Source: Pseudopyrenochaeta lycopersici (lineage: Eukaryota; Ascomycota; Dothideomycetes; Pleosporales; Pseudopyrenochaetaceae). Taken from it: a stretch of DNA of 64,000 nt. Shown piece after piece: positions 44,760 to 54,472 of the stretch. The translations under genes were made by a program, and so were the position numbers. How positions within the stretch are numbered: position 1 is the first letter of the stretch; every line of letters starts with the position of its first letter. The stretch is taken from the NCBI GenBank assembly GCA_003313425.1, contig NHZP01000086.1, forward strand, positions 62,001 to 126,000. The letters run 5' to 3'. The notes below the pieces were generated by a model. It did not search any database. It was given only the letters and a program-made list of their open reading frames with translations, and had not been told where the DNA came from.

Positions 44760-45147
44760 AGGAGTGAACTATCCAACGTAGTGCCAAGTAGGCTGCAGGT
44801 AGGCAGTAGCCGAGCTAGCGCAGGCAGTAGCAGGCAGCATGTTCGGTAACATCTGAACTCACGTGAGAGGTCAATAGTTCATGGGTTAGATGCTCTAATT
44901 GACGAGTTTTCTTTATGATCTAACTAAGAGATCAGATGTTATATGAGCCAATTAGAACCACCCCTCTTATACGAATATGCATGAATATAGAGACGTAAGT
45001 ACATATTATATGCATATATTATATGAATATGCATGAATATAGATACGTCAGTACATATTATATTCATATGTTATATGAATATGAATATGAATATATTCAT
45101 GCATATGCATATAAGACGTTATTTGAATATTCATATAGCCATGTATG
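44760..45147. repeat. hAT-4 right subterminal AT-rich repeats
   Basis: Within the element but outside its gene. 44975-45147 consists largely of tattcatgcatat-type repeats, including two near copies of atgaatatgcatgaatatag at about 44979 and 45027, and ends in the terminal repeat. Inverted and near-identical at 49681-49870. Confidence 0.7.
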
Positions 45148-45524
45148 GTATACGAACAGCGTACTTCACAACTGATTACCTCTACCGCAAACTTCAACAC
45201 AGCCAACATCCCTCTTCGCACATACGCTCTTCATTCGATCATCCTCACGTACCTGATTCTTTCGTCATCAATCCTTACCTGGAAGAGCAGCTCAAGCATC
45301 CTGAGCACGCTCACTGCCTCGCTGCAGGCCACGTAAAGCACTGCTTTGAGTATCTTAGACAGGCGCTGATGTGTGCTGCAGACACGAACCTTGAAGATAT
45401 CAGCGTGGAGGATGGAGAGGAGGGTGCGCCTGGGTGGGGGAGGAAGAGGGTGTGCAGGGATTTTGAGAGCGTGAAGGGGTGGAGTGCGAAGTGGAGGAAT
45501 GGAGATGGCGTGGGGATAGTGTAG
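45148..45524 (+). pseudogene. UstYa-like (DUF3328) protein, 3' half
   Basis: The family acts as membrane-bound oxidases in fungal ribosomal-peptide and other mycotoxin pathways. The remaining frame reads IRTAYFTTDYLYRKLQ, then the second catalytic-type motif HVKHCFEYLRQALMC (HxxHC followed by the usual LRQ..MC..D) and ends at TAG 45522-45524. The N-terminal membrane segment and first HxxHC motif are absent, because the hAT-4 terminus lies directly before IRTAYF, the position that normally follows the first HC motif. The 5' half is not found on the far side of the hAT/Copia complex. A dead remnant of a biosynthetic gene. Confidence 0.65.
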
Positions 45525-45656
45525 GTTTGTGGATATCGAGGCAGATGAGAGGGCCTAATAGTTTCTGTTGATGCAAATACATGGCTGGAAATGTTAGAAA
45601 AAAATTCTACTCTACCCATTCTATCTATGTTTTAGTTCTATAAACCCACAACCCAA

Positions 45657-46748
45657 TTATTGCCCTTCCACCTGACCCTTCCATTGACCTTTTCCGTCTT
45701 TCCCCCTCCTAATTTCCCAAACTTCTACTCTCTTTCCAAGCCCTTCCACTACCTCGCCGCTCCCCTTTCCCTTCAACTCCGTTCCCCACCCCCGAATCCC
45801 CTTCTTCTCTTCCTCTGTAAATTTTATATCAAACCACTTCTCCAGCGCCCTCAACCGCTCTTCTTCGGTCTTACAATCCTCTACAACACTCGTCTTGCCT
45901 CCCAGGTTCTCCTTGACCACACCGTTGATAAGCATGCGTTTTCCGTAAATCTCTTCGTCCCCCTCCTGATAGCTGCTTGTGCGTGAAGTAACAGGCCGCC
46001 GCAGGAACTTGACAACGAGCGCGGTAAACGTTTGAAAACTCTCTGGATGACTCCCAGTGTACCAATTCAAGTTGTGGAAATCCGGTTCCATGGCCTCTGT
46101 TCGATCGTCAAATGCGTAGAAAGCGTTCCAGCTCTGCTCTTCAGTATTTCTGTACTCATAAATCCACAGCTTCGTCGCTTCTGTGCGGTTCAATTGGTTG
46201 GGAATCCAGTCACTCACTAGGCGAATCTGCTGGGTCCCAAGATTCGTCTGCGGCCGGTTATGCACAAGCGCGATGGGAGTTGTGGGGCCGTCACCGCCGA
46301 AGCCGATATCGATAGAATATTTTGTTCCATTAGAGAGCGTGACAATGTTGACGAGGTGTACCCATCCGCTGTACTCGCCTTGTGGAACACCGTCGACGCG
46401 GTGCCGTATCCGGATTGGGCTTAGATACGCCGGAAACCCAAGTGCGCGCAAGATGTGATTAAAGAAGATAGAGACTTGAAAACAGTAACCGCCTCGCCCG
46501 CGGCCGTTGGAGACGATATTGGTGAATGTGTTCTGTGGCAGGATGCTGTTTGTATGCGTGGGTGAATAATGTAGCCAGAGATTCTCGTAAGGGACGGTCG
46601 AGATTGTGTGCGTGTGGAGCTGCGTTAGGAAATGCAGGTCAGTGCATGCATTTTCGGAGTAACGGTATTGTTGCAAGGATTGATGGAGGCCTATGTATTG
46701 AAGGAAAGTGGAGACCTGGTCCTCATTGAAGGTCGATGGGATGGTCAT
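45657..46748 (-). CDS. Arylamine N-acetyltransferase
   Basis: Transfers an acetyl or malonyl group from CoA to arylamines, hydrazines or related xenobiotics; fungal members can detoxify plant aryl compounds. Cytosolic, single exon, ATG 46748 (MTIPSTFNEDQVSTFL), 363 residues. The Cys-His-Asp triad is visible in order: RGRGGYCFQVSIFF (Cys about residue 88), YSGWVHLVNIV (His about 126) and KYSIDIGFGGDGP (Asp about 146). VPYENLWLHYS near residue 55 is also typical. The long C-terminal part with FTEEEKKGIRGWGTEL is the usual fungal extension. No lesion. It converges with the UstYa remnant (132 bp gap). Likely one of the few original, functional genes in this part of the window. Confidence 0.9.
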   Translation of the reverse strand: MTIPSTFNEDQVSTFLQYIGLHQSLQQYRYSENACTDLHFLTQLHTHTISTVPYENLWLHYSPTHTNSILPQNTFTNIVSNGRGRGGYCFQVSIFFNHILRALGFPAYLSPIRIRHRVDGVPQGEYSGWVHLVNIVTLSNGTKYSIDIGFGGDGPTTPIALVHNRPQTNLGTQQIRLVSDWIPNQLNRTEATKLWIYEYRNTEEQSWNAFYAFDDRTEAMEPDFHNLNWYTGSHPESFQTFTALVVKFLRRPVTSRTSSYQEGDEEIYGKRMLINGVVKENLGGKTSVVEDCKTEEERLRALEKWFDIKFTEEEKKGIRGWGTELKGKGSGEVVEGLGKRVEVWEIRRGKDGKGQWKGQVEGQ

Positions 46749-46922
46749 GGTGGAAGATAGATTTTTTGAAGCCTCGCATACAGGCAGAAATGCTAAAGTA
46801 TGAGATGAAAGAATTACAGAATAAGAGCTCTCTTTGTACTTGATGTGGGTGTCTGAGAAGTCTCTGTGGATTGTGACTCAGGTACTCGGCCCCAATGGCT
46901 GATTCTCAGTTTTTCTCCGAAA

Positions 46923-46945
46923 AAGGCCGTGCGAAGCACGGCCTT
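46923..46945. other. Perfect 10 bp hairpin
   Basis: aaggccgtgc, loop gaa, gcacggcctt. Lies upstream of the NAT gene and a few bases outside the repeated gctcaatgaacaaa motif (46950-46980) that may be the terminus of the pogo remnant. Function unknown. Confidence 0.6.
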
Positions 46946-47053
46946 ACTAGCTCAATGAACAAACACGCTCAATGAACAAAACGACGTAAAATGGCTTTTA
47001 TATAGTAATTATATCGTTAAACGCTTAATTTATCACTCGCAGCCCTAGTCTAG

Positions 47054-47845
47054 CTATTCTGGCGAGTTACAGTCATAAAATTCCATAATAGGAGATGAGT
47101 AGCCCTCGTCATCGCTGCTAATAGGGCTATTTTCGAGCTGCGTCTTAGGGACATGAAACTGACTATCCTGTACTTGTATTATTGCTTGTTTTTCTTTAGA
47201 GAAGGATAGCAGCGTAGGTGCGTCTCCTTTTCGTTGCAGGTGCCGCGTGTAAGGATCTATGCCGCTACAGTTGACGTACGCGACTTCAAGTGCTAAAATC
47301 GAGCTCTCCATAATAGAACGCCTTGCTATAAACTTGCCTCTCTGTTCTAATATTTGTATAGAGTTCTCATATAAATCCTGGAAGCGCTTAGCCAGCGCTG
47401 GGTCGTTAACTCTGTACTCCCAACGCGTTAGTTCATCTGGCAAAGTTTTAATAACAGGGCCGTTAAATACAGTTATATGAGACCTGCTGCGCGTAATAAG
47501 TAGGCCCTCACGGTGACGCCGACTTGACTTTCTGCCCCAATTACGTACGTTTGATAGTATTTTCTTCCAAGTATTGAATCGTTTGACGAGCGCCTTTTGG
47601 TGGCGCGCGGCGACGGCGGCTTCCTGTTTAGCGGCCTCGTTCACGACCCTCTCTGCAGCCATCCTACGGCAATCTCCAGCATAAACAGGACCTCCGCCGA
47701 CGTCAACTACACGTTGATTACGCCTACGACGCTCAGCGCGGGCGTGCTCGGCAGCCTTTGTTTGGTAGAGAGCTTGCTCCAGCCTTGCTGCGTTGCGGGC
47801 GATTGCCGCAGTGTTCGAAACGGATGGAGGTAAATCCACCTCCAT
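47054..47845 (-). pseudogene. Probable pogo-type transposase C-terminal part
   Basis: Minus-strand frame of about 260 residues. The segment AERRRRNQRVVDVGGGPVYA followed by GDCRRM resembles the basic C-terminal region of fungal Fot1/pogo transposases (RxxRRxVQxGGxLTxxxxR-like). No DDE motif is present: the 5' part is cut at about 47825, where the flank of the next hAT begins. Below its stop, 46950-46980 has gctcaatgaacaaa twice, the doubled-motif style of a pogo terminal repeat. The assignment rests on this weak resemblance. It could instead be an unrelated basic protein. Confidence 0.4.
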
Positions 47846-48071
47846 GGACCTCCATCCATTTCCAGAGAGCCATGGAGGTTTGGAAGGACCTCTTGGCGTA
47901 TGAGAGACGTTTCAGCTATCCTTTTTGGGAATACTGAAGCTATAGTCGCCGCAGTGAAGTGGATAGTTGGCCTGTGCTCAGCGGTGATTCTTACGTTGTC
48001 TCATCCATCTCATCAGCGATTCTCTCCATTCCCTCACTCACTGACTTCTATTTCGCCCAGTACCTAATCAA
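47846..48071. other. Probable 5' terminal region of hAT-5
   Basis: Contains several tggaggt/acctcca copies in both orientations between 47825 and 47890, compatible with hAT terminal and subterminal repeats. The matching other end is missing. Confidence 0.4.
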
Positions 48072-49680
48072 ATGCCGCCAGAGGGGTCGCAATCGTCTTA
48101 TCAGGCTGCTAGCCAGTCGAGAAAGCGAACTCGATCATCCCTTGACGCTCCTTCGCCCTCTGCACAACCGCCATCTGATGGAGCTGACTTGACCTCGGAT
48201 GAAGAGTCACTCACAGAGCTGGAGTCTGAGAACGTTCTGGTCCCTACTAGGCTGCAGCGCACCAATAAGGATAGTAGACCTGTTTTTCAATCGCCTTTCG
48301 ACTACTCCTGGGTGGATTTTGATGATCCGGCGCTTGACGGCCTCACTCTGCCATCAAAGGCTATCAAGACTCGCGCATGGTGGTGGAAGTATGGAGTGCC
48401 TCTCGAGGCTCGAGTGGATCAAGGCAACGGCCGGAGGGCTATTCTAACCTATTTCTTATGCCATACGTGTTATACGATTGGCCGGAGGTCAACCTGCAAG
48501 CTTAATATCACCAAAGGCCGCTGCAGTGCCCGAGATCACTTTAGAAACCTCCATCATACGACCTTCGAAATAGAGAAAGACCTTCCTCACGACGCCCAAT
48601 TTGACGACGAAACTCTCCTAGATAGGCTAGATAGAAACGACCCTGTGCAGCGCCGGATCCTGAACGAGCTCACCCAGTTATTTAATCAAGATATCTCTAA
48701 CAAGGACCTCCTAAGATGGGTGGTTTTCGACAACATCCCCTTCTATAAGCTTCAGAGCCCCTATTTTCGAACACTACTCTCTCGCCTAACGCCCTTTTCG
48801 AATCGATCAAGATTGCCAACTGATCGCACAGTCCAGAGGTGGGTTATGCAAGAGTTTAAGCAGCATAAGGCGGATATTAGGAAGCTTCTTACAAGCTCTT
48901 GCAGCCAAATCCACCTGTCCTTTGACGTCTGGACTTCCCGAAGGATAAAGGCTCTTAATGGTGTTGTCGCTCACTGGGTTGACAAAGATGGCAAGTGCCA
49001 ATCAGCTCTTTTAGCTCTTACAGAGTTAGCTGATACTCATGGTGGAAAAGAGCTCTGCACTGACGTTCTAAGAGTTATCAACGACTACGGGATTCAAGAG
49101 AGGATTGGTTACTTTGTACTAGATAACGCCACAAATAACGATAAGGCAGTAGAGCTTATTTGCAAGGAGCTCTGCTTGAATCCTCGCTGGCGCCGCCTCC
49201 GTTGTTCTGGCCATATAATTAATATTGTCGCCAAAGAGGTCCTCTGGGGAGCAGACTACGAGATGTTTGAGAACGTTGTCGCCAATATTAATAACCTAAA
49301 ATATGAGGTTACCGCATGGCGAAAGAAGGGCCCAATTGGCCATCTCGCGACTATTGTTCGATGGATTCGAAGGTCTCCAGGACGACTTCAACGGTTCAAT
49401 AACGCCCAAAAGACTATATGGGAAGAGAATCACCCAAATGCTTCTGGCGATTCCCAGATTCTTAGCCTTATTATGAATAACTCGACTCGATGGAATTCAA
49501 CCTACGACATGATAGTACGCGCCCTAAGGCTCCGTAGAGCAATTGAGCACTTCCTAGACCTTGAGACACTCCGTCTTAAATACCTGGTAAAAGAGCGGGT
49601 CGAAAAACCCCTCTCTGAGCGGCCTGAGGACTCAGTGACGAGGATCATTCTCCAGAATCGTATGAAGCCTGACGACTGGG
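48072..49680 (+). pseudogene. hAT transposase (hAT-5), truncated by hAT-6
   Basis: ATG 48072 (MPPEGSQSSYQAASQSRKRT). Related to the hAT-3 enzyme (FDYSWVDFDDPAL and WWWKYGVPLEARV against FDYSWVDWERIS and WVWKYGVPIEQK). The BED finger YFLCHTCYTIGRRSTC, then LRWVVFDNIPF, IHLSFDVWTSRRIKALNGV, IGYFVLDNATNNDKAV, RRLRCSGHIINIVAKEVLWG and NNSTRWNSTYDMIVRAL are all open. At MKPDDW the gene is cut by the terminus of hAT-6 (49681). The C-terminal dimerisation domain is not found anywhere beyond, so about 200 residues are lost. No internal stops before the cut. Confidence 0.85.
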
Positions 49681-50679
49681 CATACATGGCTATATGAATA
49701 TTCAAATAACGTCTTATATGCATATGCATGAATATATTCATATTCATATTCATATAACATATGAATATAATATGTACTGACGTATCTATATTCATGCATA
49801 TTCATATAATATATGCATATAATATGTACTTACGTCTCTATATTCATGCATATTCGTATAAGAGGGGTGGTTCTAATTGGCTCATATAACATCTGATCTC
49901 TTAGTTAGATCATAAAGAAAACTCGTCAATTAGAGCATCTAACCCATGAACTATTGACCTCTCACGTGAGTTCAGATGTTACCGAACATGCTGCCTGCTA
50001 CTGCCTGCGCTAGCTCGGCTACTGCCTACCTGCAGCCTACTTGGCACTACGTTGGATAGTTCACTCCTTTGTATATACATGTAGCTAGAAACCTGTTACA
50101 AGAAAAACTCAGTTCTTATCTCCTTCCCTGCCTACTACTACCGGCATCCACTCCGGGATTAACATACTGCTTATTAGCATCTATGGCTTCTCAGGCTTCT
50201 GAGATATCAACCTCATGGACTAATAACCCTTCTATTGGCTCGTTTGCATCGAAACTTTCATGGAATTTCAACGCTTTTTTCTATGTAGATTATCCCGACG
50301 AACACTTCCAAGTTGAATCTGGCCTAAAGCGCAGAAGGACGAAGGGACATCGTGCTTACGTTTGTCTTCACTGTCAGAATCCTCCATGGTCGAACCGAGT
50401 GCCTGGCAACGCTATACACCATGCAGAAACGGCCCACCGAGCCCTTATACGAGCGAGCGAGGCTGCAAATGATACTCTATCTGGTATATCTACCTCGGGC
50501 GTTTCGTCTGGCGCTATCGATTCGTATATCATCTCTCGTCCTTCTCAGGCTGCTCTCCGCAACTGTTTTAATAAGCAAGTCTACATTGAGGCAGTTGTGG
50601 GGCTTCTAACAAGGCGCAGACTGCCGTTTTCGGCAGTTGAGTACTCTGAGCTACGAGACCTAGCTCTGGCATGCAATCC
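49681..50679 (+). mobile_element. Truncated hAT-4-family copy (hAT-6)
   Basis: Begins with the same terminal repeat catacatggctatatgaat and runs inverted and near-identical to 45147-44150 of hAT-4, including the AT-rich subterminal part. It carries the first 165 or so codons of the transposase (ATG 50183, MASQASEISTSW to LALACNP). The match stops abruptly after atgcaatcc (50679). The following sequence belongs to the large-gene region. The second terminus is absent. Confidence 0.9.
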
Positions 50680-50919
50680 TACATGGCAGCGAACCGACAG
50701 GATCCAACTCAATCATGCCTCTTTGCGGCTTAGTCCCGGTTCCGGTTGAGCCGCTAACCGTAGTTGGTTAGATTCCGCGTCCCCTGAACCAGAAGTCAGG
50801 GGCGACCCCTTCCCCTACAACACAGCACTGCAGAAAGTTACAACTGACTGACTGACGACTACTACTTCTTACCAGCTGTTGTATTCTTGCTAGTGATAAG
50901 CGACTTTGATATTATTCTT
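50680..50919. other. Upstream region of the first large tandem gene
   Basis: No gene seen. Includes a short inverted pair cccggttccggttg / ggttagattcc and ttcccctacaac; may hold the promoter. Confidence 0.3.
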
Positions 50920-53900
50920 ATGCGCTCTACACGACCATGGACTATCTATACTGGCAACCCAGTCGATCAAGGATGCGTCCTGCAACACGGCTCTACCAAC
51001 TCAACTCAAGCTCTAACTACAGCTACAGATACGGTAAATCTAGCTTGCCTTTATCCTCGATATTGGTAATCCCTTCAGCCTTTATATAATGCTAACGTGC
51101 GAGTTCTCTATAAAAGGAGAAGAACAATAATGCACCAGAGATTATAACCTACCTACAGGGCTACGGTTACCTGCTCTGCATTTCCTGCAAAAGTGTGATT
51201 CCTTTCAAGCTGTTATACCATCACCTGCGACACTACCACAATATCAGCTATGGGGTGTGTCAGGCGATAGTTGGCCAGTACGACGGCTTGCCTGTAGCGC
51301 AGAAAGATGCAGATGTCACGCCATTACCTAGCGGCAGTTTGCAGCTGCCATTCCTCGCTGCTCCGGTCCGTGGATATAGCTGCTTGCATTGCACCTGGCT
51401 CGCGGTCAATTGGGGCGATTTCCGGAAGCATTTAACCGAAGCTCATAATCTGAGAAAGGAAAAAGTTCAGAGAGAGGATGTCTCATGCTTCCTTCAACAA
51501 TGGATCTCGTACAGGAAGATAGGGCGATATTGGCGCGTAGACATGACCCAGGCAAACACTATTAACTCTCTAAAATCAGGAACAGAACAAGAGCGAGCAG
51601 AAGAACGGCTAGCACCGGGGGGAGAAGAAGATTGCTGTGACCCAGATATGGGTGAGCTTCTCCGCATGGAGGACGAGGAAGAGCAAAGGCTCGCAAATGA
51701 AGTCCAAGTAAACTCATCTCTCCCAGTCGAACTAGAGCACGATGAGAATACACCCTGGCTTCGTCAGTCTGGGTGGCCGCGTTGGTTCGCATGCAGACCG
51801 CTTCATGTAATTGCAGCTACATCACAGCTTCCCTCGCCCAAACACGAAGATCTCTATCTTGGATCGTGGAACGGCACTGAATGGATTAGCTGCTCATCTA
51901 CAGAGAGAAAGCTCTTGAGCCTTGTTGAGCTTGCTACTTGCGTGTTGGATAGATGCGAGGAGACCATATCGTCTACATCGCGTGTTCTTCGCTGCTGGTT
52001 ACGTAGTTGGGGTCCGCACTACTGTCCCATCCCATTCGAGCTTCCAAAGCGACAAGCTACCCAAAAGAAGTACCGCTCGTACTGCTACCGCTTTCTTTGT
52101 TATGTCTTTCGAGCGAGGCAGGTTTGCCTAGCACAGGGCCAGGACGTGTACGATGTCTACGGCCTTACACTTACTGCACCCCAAGCAGAGATAGTAGATA
52201 CTATCTGGGCGGAGTTGGGCGAGTTCCTGCCAAATAGAGCGGGGGGAGACCTGTCCGATCCCTTGTTACCATTGCCTCAACCATCGCCTTGCATCCTCGA
52301 AACAACATTTCGGCTGCTCGTTCTCTTCTGGACGGACACTTCAATAGACGGCGATTCAGGAGTGAAAGCGGTCGCTCACTTCTCTGGCGTGCTAGGAATC
52401 CACCCGTATAAGCTAACTCTCCGCACCGCATACGACTATACTCCGTATCTTTCAGCCTTAATCTGGGTAGGAAGGCTAGTCCTCCTTGAATATGCACTCC
52501 CATTGCGAGCTTATAGTTCGCTGAAACCTCCTCTCCAGGCACGCGTGGCATATCCAGATCAGGAGTTAAGGCTGCTCCGAGAGATCCGGCCAAAGTACCT
52601 CCAACGCGGAACCTTCGCGCCTCTTGGGTATTTGGTCGAGCGCCTCCAACATGGCAGAGCTATAGCAAAGCGGGAAGGTGCGAGGACCAATATCTCCTGG
52701 TCGCCTGATGGCCAGATGCTCGAGGTCAACGGATCTCATGTCACTTTAGGGGAGCTGCGCTATACAGTCCACTCCCTTCTGGATAGAATTAATCACGAAG
52801 CTCGCGAGTTGATGTTTCACTGGTGGCCTGATGTCAATCTGCATAAAATTAAGGACAACCTTGTAAGCTATCGACCAGGCTATTCATTCTTAGAGGAGCC
52901 TGAGAATGACCTGCGAATGAGCTTTAAGCATCTTAGCCGCCGAGCCTTCTCACATCAGGGGGGGAGGCTAGCCCTGCAAGGCTGTGGGCGCGGACGAGCG
53001 CTTGATTATCTACGGAGACGTGACAATCTGGTCAGACTCCTCTTTGCGGGAATTCATATGACCATCGGCATGCCCGCGAGGGGTGAAGAGATCCGCATTA
53101 TTCGCTGGGCGAACACTATCGCTGTACAACGCAACATAATTATTCATAAAGGACGAATAATGATAATATTCTCGTATAATAAAGTATCTACGACAGCGAA
53201 TCACTCGTTCTATATTGTTCGGGTGCCATGCCCAACAGTAGAGCGAGCCTTATTTCTATACTTAGCCTATATCAGGCCATTTAGCGACTTACTCACCCGA
53301 CAATTAAAGCTCGTTAACGAAAAAACAAAGACTAATCCACATCTCTTTTCTATTAGCAACCGTCCTACAGTCTGCTTCAGCGCAACTGATTGCTCGAAGA
53401 GCCTAGAGCAGGCTACGGCAGCCTGCCCTATTCGGCTTCAGCTGAGCATCTATCGTCACATCGCTGTTGCCATTAGCAAGAGGCATATACCAACTCTGCT
53501 AGAGCCATTCGATCCGAATATTCCAAAGGACCACGATGGCTTCCTTCATCTGTTAGCTTTCCAGACAGGCCACACCCCGTCGATTCATGCAAGCGCGTAC
53601 GCTCTCGAACGAGGATACCCAGCTAGACTACAGCCAGAGCTAATCGACCGTTACTTTGAAAATAGCTTTGTCTGGCATCGATTTTTAGAGATTACTGCGG
53701 AGAGATATATAGACAACGGATTAGATAGAGGCCAATTAGATCAACAGATGCTACGAGCACTGGCGCCAACGACGACACCAGCACGTCAAGCAGCAGATAC
53801 TAGCGCATCAGACAAGGATCTTCCCGTGCTAGATACTGGAGATGAGGAGATGGTAGAGGTAAGAAGGCTTGAAGAGAGGCAGCTGCAATTAGGGAAGCGC

Positions 53901-54098
53901 AGCCTGAATAGCGAATCGCGCTCCTTCAGGCGGGAACAGAGCGTATCACGTCCAAGCAGAAGGAGCAGCAGCGACAGCAGCAGCAGCAGCAGCAGTAGTA
54001 GTCTAATGACCACAAAAATCGTTGATATGCAGCAGCAGCTTGACGCTCTCCTCCAGGAAAGGGCTACGAAGCGTCGAAAGCGCCACTTACGCCCTTGA
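50920..54098 (+). CDS. OrsD-like zinc finger + tyrosine-recombinase-like protein 1
   Basis: Large protein (about 1017 residues) of unknown function, not in itself a helicase. The main exon is open from 51159 to TGA/TAG at 54098 but has no early ATG. An intron 51034-51158 (gtaaat...ctacag) joining an exon from ATG 50920 keeps frame; this start is tentative. Zinc-finger-like blocks are CISCKSVIPFKLLYHHLRHYH and GYSCLHCTWL...RKHLTEAH, as in OrsD (DUF3505). The core carries MPARGEEIRIIRW (Arg at 53079), FSYNK, IYRHIAVAI (Arg at 53454) and QTGHTPSIHASAYAL (Tyr at 53598). This matches tyrosine-recombinase boxes in order and spacing. The C-terminus is Ser-rich, then ends with MQQQLDALLQERAT and basic residues. 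Paralogous to the next two genes. Confidence 0.65.
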
Positions 54099-54472
54099 TA
54101 TCTAGGTGCGGAGCGAAGTCAATCTAGTTGGGGCTCCCAGCTAGTCTTCCTTAAATCTGGAGTTATTACTCTGAATATAGTTACTCAATGCAAAAGATGG
54201 CAAGAAACTTGATAGTATCAACACCAGTGTCTGTAGCCAACAATCTTGTACTTAATGTTGATTACTAGAATATAGTTACTTATAACTAATATTTATAACT
54301 AATATTTAAATCCTACATTATATAGCAAGATAATTCTATTGCATTAAACTATGTTATATTCGTCGCAAACGAGAGAGTAATTATCTGTACCCCCTGCTGC
54401 ACCGCAGTACCTGTTACAGGCTTAGATACTCACCTGCGAACCTGCCACCGCGTACCTCTCAAGCTGCGGCGA
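54099..54472. other. Spacer between large genes 1 and 2
   Basis: AT-rich. The frame of gene 2 is open upstream of its ATG from about 54334 and encodes IICTPCC...DTHLRTCH, a finger-like block, so the 5' end of gene 2 probably lies here behind an intron (acceptor ttatatag at about 54331). Confidence 0.45.

Larger units (their letters stand above)
42009..45147 (-). mobile_element. hAT transposon (hAT-4), full copy
   Basis: Ends share a perfect 24 bp inverted repeat starting catacatggctatatgaat (42009; complement ending 45147). The right subterminal region is AT-rich with many atgcatgaatata repeats. The right flank is a UstYa-like gene fragment; the left flank is the Copia duplication plus the partial copy, so no 8 bp target duplication can be read. 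3139 bp. Confidence 0.85.

Noticed and set aside
44975..45147. AT-rich repeats as a replication origin or centromere piece
   Set aside because: They are the subterminal repeats of hAT-4 and recur inverted in hAT-6.
51195..51197. GTG at 51195 as the start of large gene 1
   Set aside because: Fungal nuclear genes need ATG, and conserved finger residues lie upstream of it. An upstream exon is more likely.
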